A stretch of 64,000 bases of DNA from contig NZ_JAENIJ010000005.1 of NCBI RefSeq assembly GCF_016595435.1, positions 62,001 through 126,000 on the forward strand, given 5' to 3'. The stretch is from Luteolibacter pohnpeiensis. GTDB lineage: Bacteria; Verrucomicrobiota; Verrucomicrobiia; Verrucomicrobiales; Akkermansiaceae. Within the stretch, counting starts at the first letter, position 1, and every line of letters starts with the position of its first letter. The translations under genes were made by a program, and so were the position numbers. The notes under the pieces are model-generated. The model was not told where the DNA came from, made no database searches, and saw only the letters and a program-made list of their open reading frames with translations. Below are positions 18,523 to 27,756 of this stretch, in pieces.

Positions 18523-19350
18523 TCAAGCAGACGGGCGAACCATTTCGATCGTTCCGGTATGCTTGGCACCACTTTTCACCACCAGGGAAGTGGTGCGGAC
18601 CAATCCCTGAAGGCGGGCGCGTTTTTCCAGAGTCACCGGTCCGCTGCAACTAATTTGGCCACGAACTTGACCATCGATGTATGCACTGCGGGCGCTGACC
18701 GGGTTGAGGAATTCGACTTTGGCCCCTTTTTCGACGCGGAGCTGGTCGCAATTGACCTTGCCGAGAATTTTGCCGTGCGAGCGGATGATCAAATTCCCCG
18801 AACAATCAACGGATCCCGCGAGCTCGCCGAGAACCGTAAGGTGGTGGCATTGAATGGTAATTCCGGAAACATGGCCGGTCTTGAGGATGACCACATTGCC
18901 ACGAGTTTGAATCCGTCGATTCCATGCCTCAGCGATTTCGTAATCCTGGAGGCTGATGTAGCCGCTGCAGCGCGGGCACTGGCTTGATTGGGCCTCGGCT
19001 GGTGCCTGGTGGACAAAGCCACAGCTGAAGCAGGTGATTTCCCGCATCTGTTTCCTGCCCCAAAGAAATCGCAACAGTGGATGCTGCGGTTTGGGGAGGG
19101 ATCGGGGGATGAGAGAAGAACCCAATGATTCCGCCTTGGGTTGGCGAGTAGGCTCTTGCGGCTGGACTGGTTTTTTCGCAACCAGTCGAGTGGATGGTTT
19201 GGGGCGGGAGACGGCAGCACCATCACGCACTTGAAAATTGGCGCGACAGCCCCGGCATTGGGTAGAGACTACCAATGCCGGTTCCCATTGACGGTGCCCG
19301 CATTCGGGGCACGTCAACTCAATGCGATGGCGCTTCGGCTCATCGGCCAT
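18523..19350 (-). CDS. Bactofilin-domain protein with two N-terminal zinc ribbons
   Basis: Residues 1-45 contain a zinc ribbon (CPECGH...CRGC) and residues about 105-135 a second one (CFSCGF...CPRC), joined by a Pro/Lys-rich linker. About residues 150-270 form a bactofilin (polymer-forming) beta-helix: successive short repeats such as GKILGKVNCDQLRVEKGAKVE. Bactofilins polymerise without nucleotide; the added zinc ribbons are unusual and may bind nucleic acid or protein. The next gene in the same direction upstream (19378-19950) encodes a conventional bactofilin, so the two may co-polymerise. Confidence 0.75.
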   Translation of the reverse strand: MADEPKRHRIELTCPECGHRQWEPALVVSTQCRGCRANFQVRDGAAVSRPKPSTRLVAKKPVQPQEPTRQPKAESLGSSLIPRSLPKPQHPLLRFLWGRKQMREITCFSCGFVHQAPAEAQSSQCPRCSGYISLQDYEIAEAWNRRIQTRGNVVILKTGHVSGITIQCHHLTVLGELAGSVDCSGNLIIRSHGKILGKVNCDQLRVEKGAKVEFLNPVSARSAYIDGQVRGQISCSGPVTLEKRARLQGLVRTTSLVVKSGAKHTGTIEMVRPSA

Positions 19351-19377
19351 TTTTTTAGCTATGAAGCGGCGTGAAGG

Positions 19378-19950
19378 TTAGGACTTGGAGGTCCCGGCAA
19401 GGGTGCCCTGCTGTGGAGCGCTCGTTGCGGCAGCTGGCTTGCTGGCCGATGATTTATCGGATGCAGGGGCTTGAGCTGGAGTGCCGACGGTGGACTTACC
19501 GACGAAGATGGCACCGGCTTCGATCGAAAGCGTTTTTGCTTTGATGTCGCCGACGACTTCAGCGCTGGCTTTCAGTTCGATGCGATCTGCAGCGGTGAGG
19601 TTGCCGTGCACTTTGCCGTAAACCACGATGGTTCCGGTTTTGACTTCGGCTTTGATGCGAGCATTTTCGCCGATCGTAAGATTTCCTTCGGAGGTGATTT
19701 CGCCTTCGATTTTGCCATCGACGACAAGATCATTGGTGAACTTGACAGTGCCTTTGATTTCGACGTCGGAAGAGAGAACGTTGCGAGTCGTAGCAGCCTG
19801 CGGGCGTGCGGCTGGCGCAGGGGCGGCAGCTGGAGCAGCGGCTGCGTAGGCAGGAGCCGCAGGGGCAACAGGAGCTGCTGGTTGTGGTGCTTCTGGAGGA
19901 GTTGGGCGAGATGGATCGCCGAGATCTTGGCCAATTACTTTTTTGAACAC
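19378..19950 (-). CDS. Bactofilin (polymer-forming cytoskeletal protein)
   Basis: This 190-residue protein has a central bactofilin beta-helix (about 58-150: VEIKGTVKFTNDLVVDGKIE and similar turns). An Ala/Pro-rich N-terminal linker and an Ala/Ser/Thr-rich C-terminal tail flank it, which is the classic bactofilin layout. The start is GTG at 19950 with no in-frame ATG close by. Bactofilins form filaments that place peptidoglycan and envelope enzymes. It is followed 27 bp later by the zinc-ribbon bactofilin and preceded by the TPR membrane protein. Confidence 0.9.
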   Translation of the reverse strand: MFKKVIGQDLGDPSRPTPPEAPQPAAPVAPAAPAYAAAAPAAAPAPAARPQAATTRNVLSSDVEIKGTVKFTNDLVVDGKIEGEITSEGNLTIGENARIKAEVKTGTIVVYGKVHGNLTAADRIELKASAEVVGDIKAKTLSIEAGAIFVGKSTVGTPAQAPASDKSSASKPAAATSAPQQGTLAGTSKS

Positions 19951-19998
19951 GGTGCTAACAAATGGTTGAGGTGAATGGATGTCAAATCGAATTAAGAA

Positions 19999-20889
19999 TC
20001 ATGACCCGGAAGGAGGATTTCCCTCATTGCCCGGCATTGCTGGAGTTGGCTCAACCGGTAATTCCGGAGCTGTAGGAGGCTCTGGAGTAGTTGGGAGCAA
20101 ATCTTCGGGTGTTGGATCTGCCGGCACATCACCTTCCGTCGGGAACATTCCCGCAGGCGGATTGGTGGATGGCTGGAGAAATGGGGAAGAGGTAGGATTG
20201 CCCGGAGTCGGCAGGGTTGGATCCGGAGCCGGTGGCGCATCAATTTCAACGGGCGGCTTGGCTTTCAAGCTCGAGATCCGATCGTTTGCGGTGCTGAAAA
20301 ATGAGCTCGAAGGATACTCGTTGCGAGCACGCTCATAGTAGGATTGCGCTTGGTCCAGATCGTTCGCCACTTTGGAAATATCGCCCAGTGAGATAAGTGC
20401 GTAGGGGGCGATGTAGCGGGCGGATGGGTCGGCTACCAGTTCTTCGAGAAGCTTCTTGGCTTCGTCGGATTTGCCCTGGGAAACCAATTTGGAGGCGAGA
20501 CTGGCTTTTGCCGTTGGTTTGGCGGGGTGGTCAGGATGGCTGCTGAGGAAATCCTTCAAGGTTTTGACCGAATCGTCAGGATTGCCTTCTGTCCACTGCT
20601 GGTCGGCCAAAAGCATCATCGCGCTACCGGCGGCCGTGGTGTCCGGGCTTTCTTTGATCACGGCTTGGAAATCAGCGATTTTCTCAGCTTTGACCAAGGC
20701 TTCACCGGCGGTGATCTCCTTGTTGTTTTCCAAGCTCCGATAGATCAAAAACGAAGCTGCCCCCAGCACGGCGACAACGGCGAGGACCGCGACTCCTTTT
20801 TGGTGGCGGTCCATGAACTGCTCGAATTTTCCGGTGTTCAGGCTGGATTCACCAAATGGGCTTGCTGTGTCAAAACGGTCTAGAGACAT
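19999..20889 (-). CDS. YfgM-like membrane-anchored TPR protein
   Basis: A cytoplasmic N-terminus of about 30 residues precedes one membrane helix (about 34-52). A TPR-type helical region (about 60-225) follows, with pieces such as ALISLGDISKVANDLDQAQS. A Pro-rich tail of about 65 residues ends the 296-residue protein. This matches the YfgM/TPR_21 layout (ancillary translocon or envelope chaperone factor), but the Pro tail is extra. It is the first gene of the short minus-strand set with the two bactofilins, 48 bp upstream. Confidence 0.65.
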   Translation of the reverse strand: MSLDRFDTASPFGESSLNTGKFEQFMDRHQKGVAVLAVVAVLGAASFLIYRSLENNKEITAGEALVKAEKIADFQAVIKESPDTTAAGSAMMLLADQQWTEGNPDDSVKTLKDFLSSHPDHPAKPTAKASLASKLVSQGKSDEAKKLLEELVADPSARYIAPYALISLGDISKVANDLDQAQSYYERARNEYPSSSFFSTANDRISSLKAKPPVEIDAPPAPDPTLPTPGNPTSSPFLQPSTNPPAGMFPTEGDVPADPTPEDLLPTTPEPPTAPELPVEPTPAMPGNEGNPPSGS

Positions 20890-21021
20890 GATCGGGATTT
20901 GCGTTCCTGCGGAGGACTTGATGGAAATGCGTTGTGGCTATGAAAGCAACCCGGAACTTTCGGGATCGATAACTTGTCAGTTTTCAGTTTTCAGATGGGA
21001 CAATTGAACGAAGATCAGCGC

Positions 21022-22152
21022 ATGTCCAATCGGTTGTATGTGGTAGCGGGAGAATTGAGCGGGGATGCGCATGGTGCAGGACTGTTGCGATCCCTTACAG
21101 AACTGTGCCCGGGGGTGGAAATAGCCGGCCGTGGTGGCCCAAAAATGCGGGAAATTGCTGGCGATCGCTTGATCGATTGGGTGGAGGATGCCGCAGTCAT
21201 GGGGATCTGGGAGGTGCTGAAGCGTTATAGCTGGTTCAAGCAAAGATTCAATGAAATGTTGGATGAGGTGCGTGAATTCCGTCCTCAAGTTTTACTGTTC
21301 GTTGATTATCCGGGATTTAACCTTCGGTTTTCCAAGGCGGTGAAAGCGGAATTCCCGGAGATCCGGCAGGTCTATTACATCAGTCCTCAAGTATGGGCCT
21401 GGAACAAGCGCAGGATCCCGAGAATGGTGGAGCAATTGGATCAAATGCTGTGTCTGTTCCCATTCGAGCAGCCGATCCTTCAGGATGCGGGTCTACTGAC
21501 CACTTTTGTGGGCCATCCGTTGGTGGATGAACTGGAGCCATTGCGGAGCAATGGGCTGCTGCGTGATGAAAATCTGGTCGGTCTGTTCCCGGGAAGCCGC
21601 GAACGGGAATTGGCGGGGTTGTTTCCGTTGATGATCGAATCCGCCAAGCAACTTCGCGAATGGCGACCCGATTTGAAATTTGAGGTGCCCGCGGCTTCGA
21701 TGAAGCTTGGCCAGCAATTGGACCAGCTACTCGCCGAGGCAGAGGCTGCGGATTTGATCAAAGTCACCCAAGGCGGCGCCCACGAATTGATGCAGCGGGC
21801 GGGATGCGGGGTGATCGCAAGTGGCACCGCAACCCTGGAGGCTGCCTACTTCGGACTTCCTTACTGCCTGGTTTACAAGGTGGCAGGTCTGACCTACGTG
21901 CTGGCAAAATTGCTGGTGAAAATTCGTTTCATCGGCATCGTCAACATTCTGGCGGATGAAGAAGTGGTCCGCGAGTTCATACAGGCGGAGGCAGAAGCTG
22001 AGAAGGTGGTGCCGGTGCTGAAAAACTTTCTTCAAGATCCAACTGAGCGGCACGAATTGCAGCACCGTCTTCTGGAAACGGCGGCGAGGCTCGGTGATCC
22101 CGGAACTCATGAACGCGCGGCTCGGGAGGTCGCGAATTGGTTCGAAAAATGA
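21022..22152 (+). CDS. lpxB: Lipid-A-disaccharide synthase
   Basis: LpxB (GT19) joins UDP-2,3-diacylglucosamine and lipid X to form the lipid A disaccharide at the inner membrane. The sequence has the family start LYVVAGELSGDAHGAGLL, the segment YYISPQVWAWNKRRI, FVGHPLVDEL, GLFPGSRERELAGL and the C-terminal SGTATLEAAYFGLPYCLVYK. At 376 residues from ATG 21022 the length is normal. An upstream TTG at 20974 is less likely. Its presence shows that the organism makes lipopolysaccharide. Confidence 0.95.
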   Translation: MSNRLYVVAGELSGDAHGAGLLRSLTELCPGVEIAGRGGPKMREIAGDRLIDWVEDAAVMGIWEVLKRYSWFKQRFNEMLDEVREFRPQVLLFVDYPGFNLRFSKAVKAEFPEIRQVYYISPQVWAWNKRRIPRMVEQLDQMLCLFPFEQPILQDAGLLTTFVGHPLVDELEPLRSNGLLRDENLVGLFPGSRERELAGLFPLMIESAKQLREWRPDLKFEVPAASMKLGQQLDQLLAEAEAADLIKVTQGGAHELMQRAGCGVIASGTATLEAAYFGLPYCLVYKVAGLTYVLAKLLVKIRFIGIVNILADEEVVREFIQAEAEAEKVVPVLKNFLQDPTERHELQHRLLETAARLGDPGTHERAAREVANWFEK

Positions 22153-22271
22153 ATTCTACCGCGCATCCGGTATCAACAAAATTGCCAACTTGAACATTTG
22201 GGGGCACTTCGATGACTGGATTCGCGTGTTGGGGGTTGCGTTCGGATTCCCAGAAGCTATGAAGGCCCCCT

Positions 22272-22451
22272 ATGAAATTTTTGTTGATCGCCTTGTCTAT
22301 CGGTTTTCTAGGAGTTTCGTGCGAACGCCACGATTTCAGTGAAACCCGGAAGCTGCACGAGCCGGAAGAGCACGAGCATGAAGCCGGGCCTGCCGAACCG
22401 GGGCACGATTCGCCTCAAGGTGAGCCAGCTGGCAAAGAGCATGCTGAGTAA
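22272..22451 (+). CDS. Small His/Glu-rich lipoprotein (59 residues)
   Basis: ATG at 22272 opens a 59-codon frame ending with TAA at 22449-22451. It encodes MKFLLIALSIGFLGVSCERH, a lipoprotein-type signal peptide with Cys17 as the likely lipidated residue. A short acidic, His-rich tail follows (six His, many Glu and Pro, for example EEHEHE). A GAAGG sequence about 7 bases upstream could serve as ribosome site. The tail looks able to bind metal ions, but that is inference. It lies 119 bp after lpxB and 7 bp before the convergent reductase gene. Confidence 0.6.
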   Translation: MKFLLIALSIGFLGVSCERHDFSETRKLHEPEEHEHEAGPAEPGHDSPQGEPAGKEHAE

Positions 22452-22457
22452 GCCGGT

Positions 22458-23081
22458 CTAAGCTCGCGAGTAGCTCAAAAAGCACTCGCCGAGGTCGGTT
22501 CTTGGCTCGAAATAGCTGATTTTAAAGTGGCGGGATGCCGGCAAAAAGTTCGCCGGTTTTCCCGTGGTGGTGGGTGATTCCGCGCCGCCAAAAAGGGTGT
22601 GCGCTGCGACGGTGAGATGAAATTCATCGATCAAGTCCAGCTGCGCGAGTTCGTTGACCAACTGGCCGCCGCCTTCACAGTGGAGGTTTTTCACGTGATG
22701 GGTTTCCGCCAAGGAATGGATGAAATCCTTCAAGGTTCCGGTGTGGATCGTGAGTCTGGGGTCTTGAGGTAATGACTTTCCTTCGCCGTTCGTCACCAAA
22801 AGGTGGATGGGGCCGCCCGGTTTCGAAAAAATCGGGTGAGTTGGATCAAGCTCTCCAGTTCTCGAAATGATGCAACGGAGCGGGTTGCGCGGGCCGGTAA
22901 GAGTCATTTGGTCATGCTCCAAGGTTCCGCGACCAACCATCAGGGCATCGGCATTTTGCCGCAGCTCAAGGAGTCGCTGGTGATCTTGTTTGGAAGTCCA
23001 GCCGGACGGTCGATGGTGGATCGAGGATATTTTTCCATCAGCCGAAATGGCAAAGTTGGTGGAAATTCTGGGGCGGACCAT
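22458..23081 (-). CDS. RibD C-terminal-domain reductase (DHFR-like)
   Basis: This protein of about 207 residues begins MVRPRISTNFAISADGKI, typical of stand-alone RibD C-terminal (dihydrofolate-reductase-like) domains that bind NADPH. Further landmarks are NADALMVGRGTLEHD and LHCEGGGQLVNELAQLDLIDEFHLTVAAH split by short loops, the family's C-terminal half. The deaminase half of RibD is absent, so it is a single-domain reductase; the substrate may be a riboflavin-pathway pyrimidine or another pterin-like compound. The start at 23081 is preferred to one 19 codons upstream. Confidence 0.82.
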   Translation of the reverse strand: MVRPRISTNFAISADGKISSIHHRPSGWTSKQDHQRLLELRQNADALMVGRGTLEHDQMTLTGPRNPLRCIISRTGELDPTHPIFSKPGGPIHLLVTNGEGKSLPQDPRLTIHTGTLKDFIHSLAETHHVKNLHCEGGGQLVNELAQLDLIDEFHLTVAAHTLFGGAESPTTTGKPANFLPASRHFKISYFEPRTDLGECFLSYSRA

Positions 23082-23223
23082 CACCGAGAATGTTTCAGTA
23101 CGGTGATGGCGGCAAGAGCCGGTTCCTGCAAATGGCAATTTCCGAGGGTCGCTTCATACGAACCTTGCCAAACGGCGACCGGCGATTCATTGGAGTAAGC
23201 CTCTCGCGGAAACCCATCCACTG

Positions 23224-25059
23224 ATGACTTTGCCCATCGCGCTCACCTTGCTGGTGATTCTCCTCACACTCATCGCCTTCATTCGCGAATGGGCCACTCC
23301 GGATGTGCTTGCCGTCAGCATCCTGTGTCTGACGGTTGCCCTTGGCCTGGTGCCGATGGGGGAAATGGCCTCCGTTTTCAGCAATGAAGCGCCGCTCACC
23401 ATTGCAGCCCTATTCATCATCGGCGGTGCCTTGGAACAGTCGGGCGCGGTGGATCACATCGGCCGCATCCTCAAAAGCCGCCTGTCTGGCAATCTACGGA
23501 TCGCAATTTTCTCATTCGCCGTGCTCTCTGCCTTCTTTAGCGCGTGGATGAACAACACCGCGATCGTGGCCATTTTGCTGCCGGTGACTCTTGGATTTGC
23601 CCGTAGCAAGGACATCCCAGCTTCGAAACTTTTGATGCCACTGTCCTATGCGTCGATTCTCGGCGGATGCTGCACCTTGATCGGCAGCTCAACCAACTTG
23701 CTGGTGAACGGGACCCTGCAGAACATGGGGGAAAAGCCGATGGGCATGTTTGAACTCGCCCCGATCGGTGTCCCGGTGGCGATTGCGGGGATCGGCTATC
23801 TGGTGATTTTCGGGCCGAAATTGATGCCGTCCCGTTCGTCGATCACCGGCAGCCTGGAAATCGACCATCGGACTTCGCCGCTTTACCATTTGCTCATCAC
23901 CGGCGATTCGGAACTCGTCGGGAAGAAGTTTTTCGAAACCCTGCTCGCCGATCGCGATTCCGGCATCCACGTGATGGAAGTTCGCCGAAAAGGCACGCGG
24001 CTCATGATTCCGCTGTCGAAATTGGTGGTGGAAGAAAATGACCGGTTTCTGGTTGCCCTTCACCGTCGCAAGGGAGGCGGTGCCAAGGCGGGGGAGCTTT
24101 TTTCGCAAATCGGTGCGCAATTGCTTTCGACCGTCGATGGGATTGTCTCGGAATTGGTGGTCAGGGATGAATCGTCGGTGCTCGGAAAGACGCTTGCCGC
24201 TTCGGATTTCCGCCAAAAATACAACTGCGTGGTTCTCGCAGTCCATCGGGGTGGCCTGAATATCACCAGTCGCATTGCCGAGGTTCCGCTCGAAAGCGCG
24301 GATACCTTGTTGGTGATTACAGCGCTGAATAACCTTGAGGCGCTCAAGGCGACCCGCGATTTCGTTCTGACGGATACGCCCGATGATAAGCTGCCAAAGC
24401 CCGAGAAGCCCGCGGGTTCACGACGGCATGTGATTTATTCCTGGGCCGCGCTCATCGGCGTGGTGCTCACCGCCACCCTCACGGATTTTCTGCATCCGCT
24501 GGTGCCGATTATTCCGAAAATTCCGATTCACTACGCAGCATTGGTCGGGGCACTGTGCTTGCTCTGGTTGAAGGTGATGTCGCCGCGTGAGGCCTATGCG
24601 AGTGTGGATTGGCAGGTATTGCTGATGCTCTACGGACTGCTGGGGCTCGGGATGGCGATGCAAAATACCGGAACCGCTGACTTTTTGGCGAGAGGCGTGG
24701 TGAGTTTGGCGGAAGGCGTTGTCCCGGTTTCGCACATGCCCATCGTGATGCTGTGGCTGGCATTTTTGCTGACCGTGCTGCTCACGGAGATTTTATCGAA
24801 CAACGCGACGGCGGTGATGATGGTGCCCATCGCTGTCACCTTGGCCCACGAACTCGGCGTCAATCCGCGTCCCTTCATCATTGCTGTCACCGTAGGCTCC
24901 TCGATGGCGTTTTCGATGCCTATGGGATATCAAACTCACATGATGGTCTATGGTCCGGGCGGCTATCGATTCACGGACTTCCTGCGAGTCGGGATTCCGC
25001 TTAACATCACTTGCTGGGTCATCGCCTGCTCGATCATCCCGATGGTTTGGCCGTTTTAA
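23224..25059 (+). CDS. SLC13/DASS-type permease with two RCK_C domains
   Basis: This 611-residue protein has two blocks of membrane helices (about 1-200 and 405-611) around a soluble insert (about 215-380) that looks like two RCK_C/TrkA-C domains. The helices carry family features such as AWMNNTAIVAILLPVTLG and TEILSNNATAVMMVPIAV, the paired Asn motifs of the DASS/citT fold. Such proteins move sulfate, dicarboxylates or similar anions with Na+; the substrate cannot be read from sequence. It begins 142 bp from the divergent reductase gene. Confidence 0.88.
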   Translation: MTLPIALTLLVILLTLIAFIREWATPDVLAVSILCLTVALGLVPMGEMASVFSNEAPLTIAALFIIGGALEQSGAVDHIGRILKSRLSGNLRIAIFSFAVLSAFFSAWMNNTAIVAILLPVTLGFARSKDIPASKLLMPLSYASILGGCCTLIGSSTNLLVNGTLQNMGEKPMGMFELAPIGVPVAIAGIGYLVIFGPKLMPSRSSITGSLEIDHRTSPLYHLLITGDSELVGKKFFETLLADRDSGIHVMEVRRKGTRLMIPLSKLVVEENDRFLVALHRRKGGGAKAGELFSQIGAQLLSTVDGIVSELVVRDESSVLGKTLAASDFRQKYNCVVLAVHRGGLNITSRIAEVPLESADTLLVITALNNLEALKATRDFVLTDTPDDKLPKPEKPAGSRRHVIYSWAALIGVVLTATLTDFLHPLVPIIPKIPIHYAALVGALCLLWLKVMSPREAYASVDWQVLLMLYGLLGLGMAMQNTGTADFLARGVVSLAEGVVPVSHMPIVMLWLAFLLTVLLTEILSNNATAVMMVPIAVTLAHELGVNPRPFIIAVTVGSSMAFSMPMGYQTHMMVYGPGGYRFTDFLRVGIPLNITCWVIACSIIPMVWPF

Positions 25060-25183
25060 GGCCCATGGTTTTGCATGATGGTGCTCGGAAAGCTGACCTG
25101 ATCCACGCGCGTGGCCCATCTCGGTGAAAAAGCCAATGGACGGGAGCGGAAGCGGCCTCTACAACCTCGGCGCAAGTTGCCCC

Positions 25184-26293
25184 ATGCCTGATCCACTCCG
25201 TTTGCTTATCGTTACTGCCGCCTTCGGAGAAGGGCACAACAGCGCCGCCAGAAATCTCGGACTTGCTTTCGATATGGAAGGCATTGAGGCAAAGGTGTGC
25301 GATCCGTGCATGCTGGCTGGCCCTCGTGCGACCCGATTGATCAGCAGTATTTACCGCTACATCACCACGCATTTCCCGAAACTTTGGGAGCGGATCTACC
25401 AATCGACAGGCGAGTGCGATTTCCGCCGCCAGAGATTTCCGCTGATGCGCAAGCCGGAGCGTTATCTTGCGCGTTTGGTCGATGAATACCAACCGGCTGC
25501 GGTGATCAGCACCTATCCGATTTACCCCTATTTCCTGGAACGGCATTTTGAGAAATCCGGCAAACGCGTGCCCGTGTTCACCGTGGTGACCGATTCGCTT
25601 GAAATCAATGCCGCCTGGTCGCGTGCTCCGACGGATCATTTTCTGGTCACGGATTCGGCGACGAAGGACATGCTCGTTCATGAAGGCATTGCCGCCGATC
25701 AGGTTGCGGACACAGGATTCCCGGTTCATCCGGATTTTTCGCGATTGGAGCCAGTTTGCCATACCAACGACTGTAGCACCTTCCGCGTGCTTTATTTCCC
25801 GACAGCCAGCAAACCGTTCATCCGTCGGCATAGTCGCGCGATTTTGGATGCTTCTCCAAGTTCAAAGCTCACCATCGTTCTCGGTAAAAACGTCCGGTTG
25901 CTCTACAAGCGGGCGCGCGAAATTCAGTTGGAATATCCAGGGCGGGTGAAATTGATCGGCTGGACACGCAAAGTACCACGCCTGCTCAACAGCCACCATC
26001 TGGTGGTGGGAAAAGCGGGTGGCGCGACCGTCCACGAAGCGATCGCCGCGCGGTGCCCGATGTTGATTCATCATCTGGTTCCCGGCCAGGAGGAGGGGAA
26101 TCTCCGATTGTTGGAAATGCTGGGCGCTGGTGGTTTGGCGGAATCCCCGGAACAATTGCAGGGCCAGATTTCCAAAATGTTAGAGAACGACGCCCAGGGT
26201 TGGCGTCAGATGAAAGACTCCCTCGTTCGCCATAATCGCAATTCGGGTGCCATGGTGGGCGCCCGTTACATTCTCGACCAACTGCAAAAATGA
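25184..26293 (+). CDS. MGDG-synthase-like glycosyltransferase (GT28)
   Basis: From ATG at 25184 (369 residues) the protein begins LRLLIVTAAFGEGHNSAARN, the acceptor-side motif of the MGDG synthase N-terminal domain. The C-terminal half has VVGKAGGATVHEAIAARCPM, the donor-site loop of GT28 enzymes such as MurG and diacylglycerol glycosyltransferases. It probably glycosylates diacylglycerol or a related lipid at the inner membrane. It overlaps the following HAD gene by ATGA, so the pair is translated together. An upstream in-frame start at 25124 adds 20 residues without family similarity. Confidence 0.85.
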   Translation: MPDPLRLLIVTAAFGEGHNSAARNLGLAFDMEGIEAKVCDPCMLAGPRATRLISSIYRYITTHFPKLWERIYQSTGECDFRRQRFPLMRKPERYLARLVDEYQPAAVISTYPIYPYFLERHFEKSGKRVPVFTVVTDSLEINAAWSRAPTDHFLVTDSATKDMLVHEGIAADQVADTGFPVHPDFSRLEPVCHTNDCSTFRVLYFPTASKPFIRRHSRAILDASPSSKLTIVLGKNVRLLYKRAREIQLEYPGRVKLIGWTRKVPRLLNSHHLVVGKAGGATVHEAIAARCPMLIHHLVPGQEEGNLRLLEMLGAGGLAESPEQLQGQISKMLENDAQGWRQMKDSLVRHNRNSGAMVGARYILDQLQK

Positions 26294-26898
26294 CCTTCCT
26301 CTTCGATATCGGCCGGGTGCTGCTCGATTTTGATTTTGAATCCTCACTCAGCAAATTGCTGCCCCCGGGCGTGCAAAATCCGGGTGAAAAACTCGGTGTG
26401 CTGCTGGAGCGCAAGGATGAGTTTGAAACCGGTAAAATCGGAGCGGATGCCTACATCGATTGGGCACTCGACATTCTCGAAAGTGAGGCAACTCCCGAGC
26501 AATTCCGTGATTCATGGCGCGGAATTTTCACCCCCAACGAGCCGATGTGGGCGGTTGCCCGCTCGCTCGCAGCGGATGGTCACCGGTTGATTCTGTTTTC
26601 CAACATCAACGCCATCCATCATCCGTGGATTCTGAGCCACTATCCGGACTTTCAGGTTTTTTCAGGTGCGATTTTTTCACACGAAACCGGATTCATTAAG
26701 CCCCAGCCGGAGATTTATCACCACGCGATCCAGAAATACGATCTCGATCCGAGCCGCACGATTTACATGGATGACATGCCTGCCAATGCGGAGGCCGGTC
26801 GGAAATTTGGCTTCCGGACCTGGCAGTATGACTTGAACGACCACGCTGCGTTCGAGGTTTGGCTCAAACAGGAAATGGCAATGCTCTCTGACGCTTGA
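26290..26898 (+). CDS. HAD-superfamily hydrolase (IA subfamily)
   Basis: This 202-residue protein has motif I at the very start in altered form (FDIGRVLLDFDF; HAD enzymes normally have DxDxT/V and here the first Asp is in FDIG). The motif II region reads LILFSNINAIH. Motif III/IV reads HETGFIKPQPEIY with the Lys, then IYMDDMPANAEAGRKFGF. This resembles YihX-type alpha-glucose-1-phosphate phosphatases or 2-haloacid-dehalogenase-like enzymes. It overlaps the upstream glycosyltransferase by 4 bp and precedes thiG by 33 bp. Confidence 0.85.
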   Translation: MTFLFDIGRVLLDFDFESSLSKLLPPGVQNPGEKLGVLLERKDEFETGKIGADAYIDWALDILESEATPEQFRDSWRGIFTPNEPMWAVARSLAADGHRLILFSNINAIHHPWILSHYPDFQVFSGAIFSHETGFIKPQPEIYHHAIQKYDLDPSRTIYMDDMPANAEAGRKFGFRTWQYDLNDHAAFEVWLKQEMAMLSDA

Positions 26899-26931
26899 TC
26901 CCGGCGGCCTCCAGCCCCATTCTTTCCGCAC

Positions 26932-27714
26932 ATGACCTCATCGCCACTGATCATCGCCGACCGTGAAATCCGTTCTCGGCTTTTCGTAGGGACCGGAAAG
27001 TTTTCTTCGAACGAAAACATGCGCGATGCGCTCGATGCCAGTGGCGCGGAAATCGTCACCGTCGCCCTGCGCCGTGCCGATTTAACCGGCAAGCACGACC
27101 CCTACGCCAATATTCTCGAGTTCATTGATGCGGAGAAATACCTGCTCCTGCCGAATACCAGTGGCGCGATGAATGCCGAGGAAGCGGTTCGTCTAGCCCG
27201 GCTGGCCGCAGCTGCTGGCTTGCCGAAATGGGTGAAACTCGAGATCCATCCGGACCCGACGTATTTGCTGCCGGACCCGATTGAAACTCTGAAAGCCGCT
27301 GAAATTCTCGTGAAAGAGGGCTTCACCGTGCTGCCTTATATCAATGCCGATCCGGTGTTGGCGAAACGCCTGCAGGAAGTGGGTGTCGCCACCGTGATGC
27401 CACTTGGTTCTCCGATCGGCTCAAACCGCGGCATCGCAACTCGTGACCAGATTCGTATCATCATCGAGCAAGCTACGGTGCCTGTCGTAGTTGATGCGGG
27501 AATTGGTGCGCCAAGCCACGCTGCTGAAGCGATGGAGATGGGGGCGGATGCGGTTCTGGTGAATACCGCCATCGCCATTGCCAGTGATCCATCGCGCATG
27601 GCGATCGCTTTCAAGCATGCCGTCAACGCCGGGCGTGAAGCATTTGAGCTCGGCCTGCCTGAAGTTCTCGACGAAGCCAGTGCGACCAGTCCCCTAACGG
27701 GATTTTTGGGTTAA
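26932..27714 (+). CDS. thiG: Thiazole synthase
   Basis: ThiG forms the thiamin thiazole phosphate from deoxyxylulose-5-phosphate, a glycine-derived imine and ThiS thiocarboxylate. The sequence shows [55 protein letters not shown] (the Schiff-base Lys is in VKLE) and [20 protein letters not shown]. The length of 260 is normal. No thiS, thiF or thiH is next to it, and I see no TPP riboswitch before it. It follows the HAD gene by 33 bp, so it may be expressed from that operon. Confidence 0.95.
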   Translation: MTSSPLIIADREIRSRLFVGTGKFSSNENMRDALDASGAEIVTVALRRADLTGKHDPYANILEFIDAEKYLLLPNTSGAMNAEEAVRLARLAAAAGLPKWVKLEIHPDPTYLLPDPIETLKAAEILVKEGFTVLPYINADPVLAKRLQEVGVATVMPLGSPIGSNRGIATRDQIRIIIEQATVPVVVDAGIGAPSHAAEAMEMGADAVLVNTAIAIASDPSRMAIAFKHAVNAGREAFELGLPEVLDEASATSPLTGFLG

Positions 27715-27756
27715 GCCGGGCGATGCGGCGGGTTTAGCTCAATCGATTCGGGGCAT

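Noticed and set aside
20971-21000. Short TTTTCAG tandem before lpxB
   Set aside because: Only two full units; too short to interpret.
26899-26931. TPP riboswitch before thiG
   Set aside because: Only 33 bp separate it from the HAD gene and no thi-box sequence is present.
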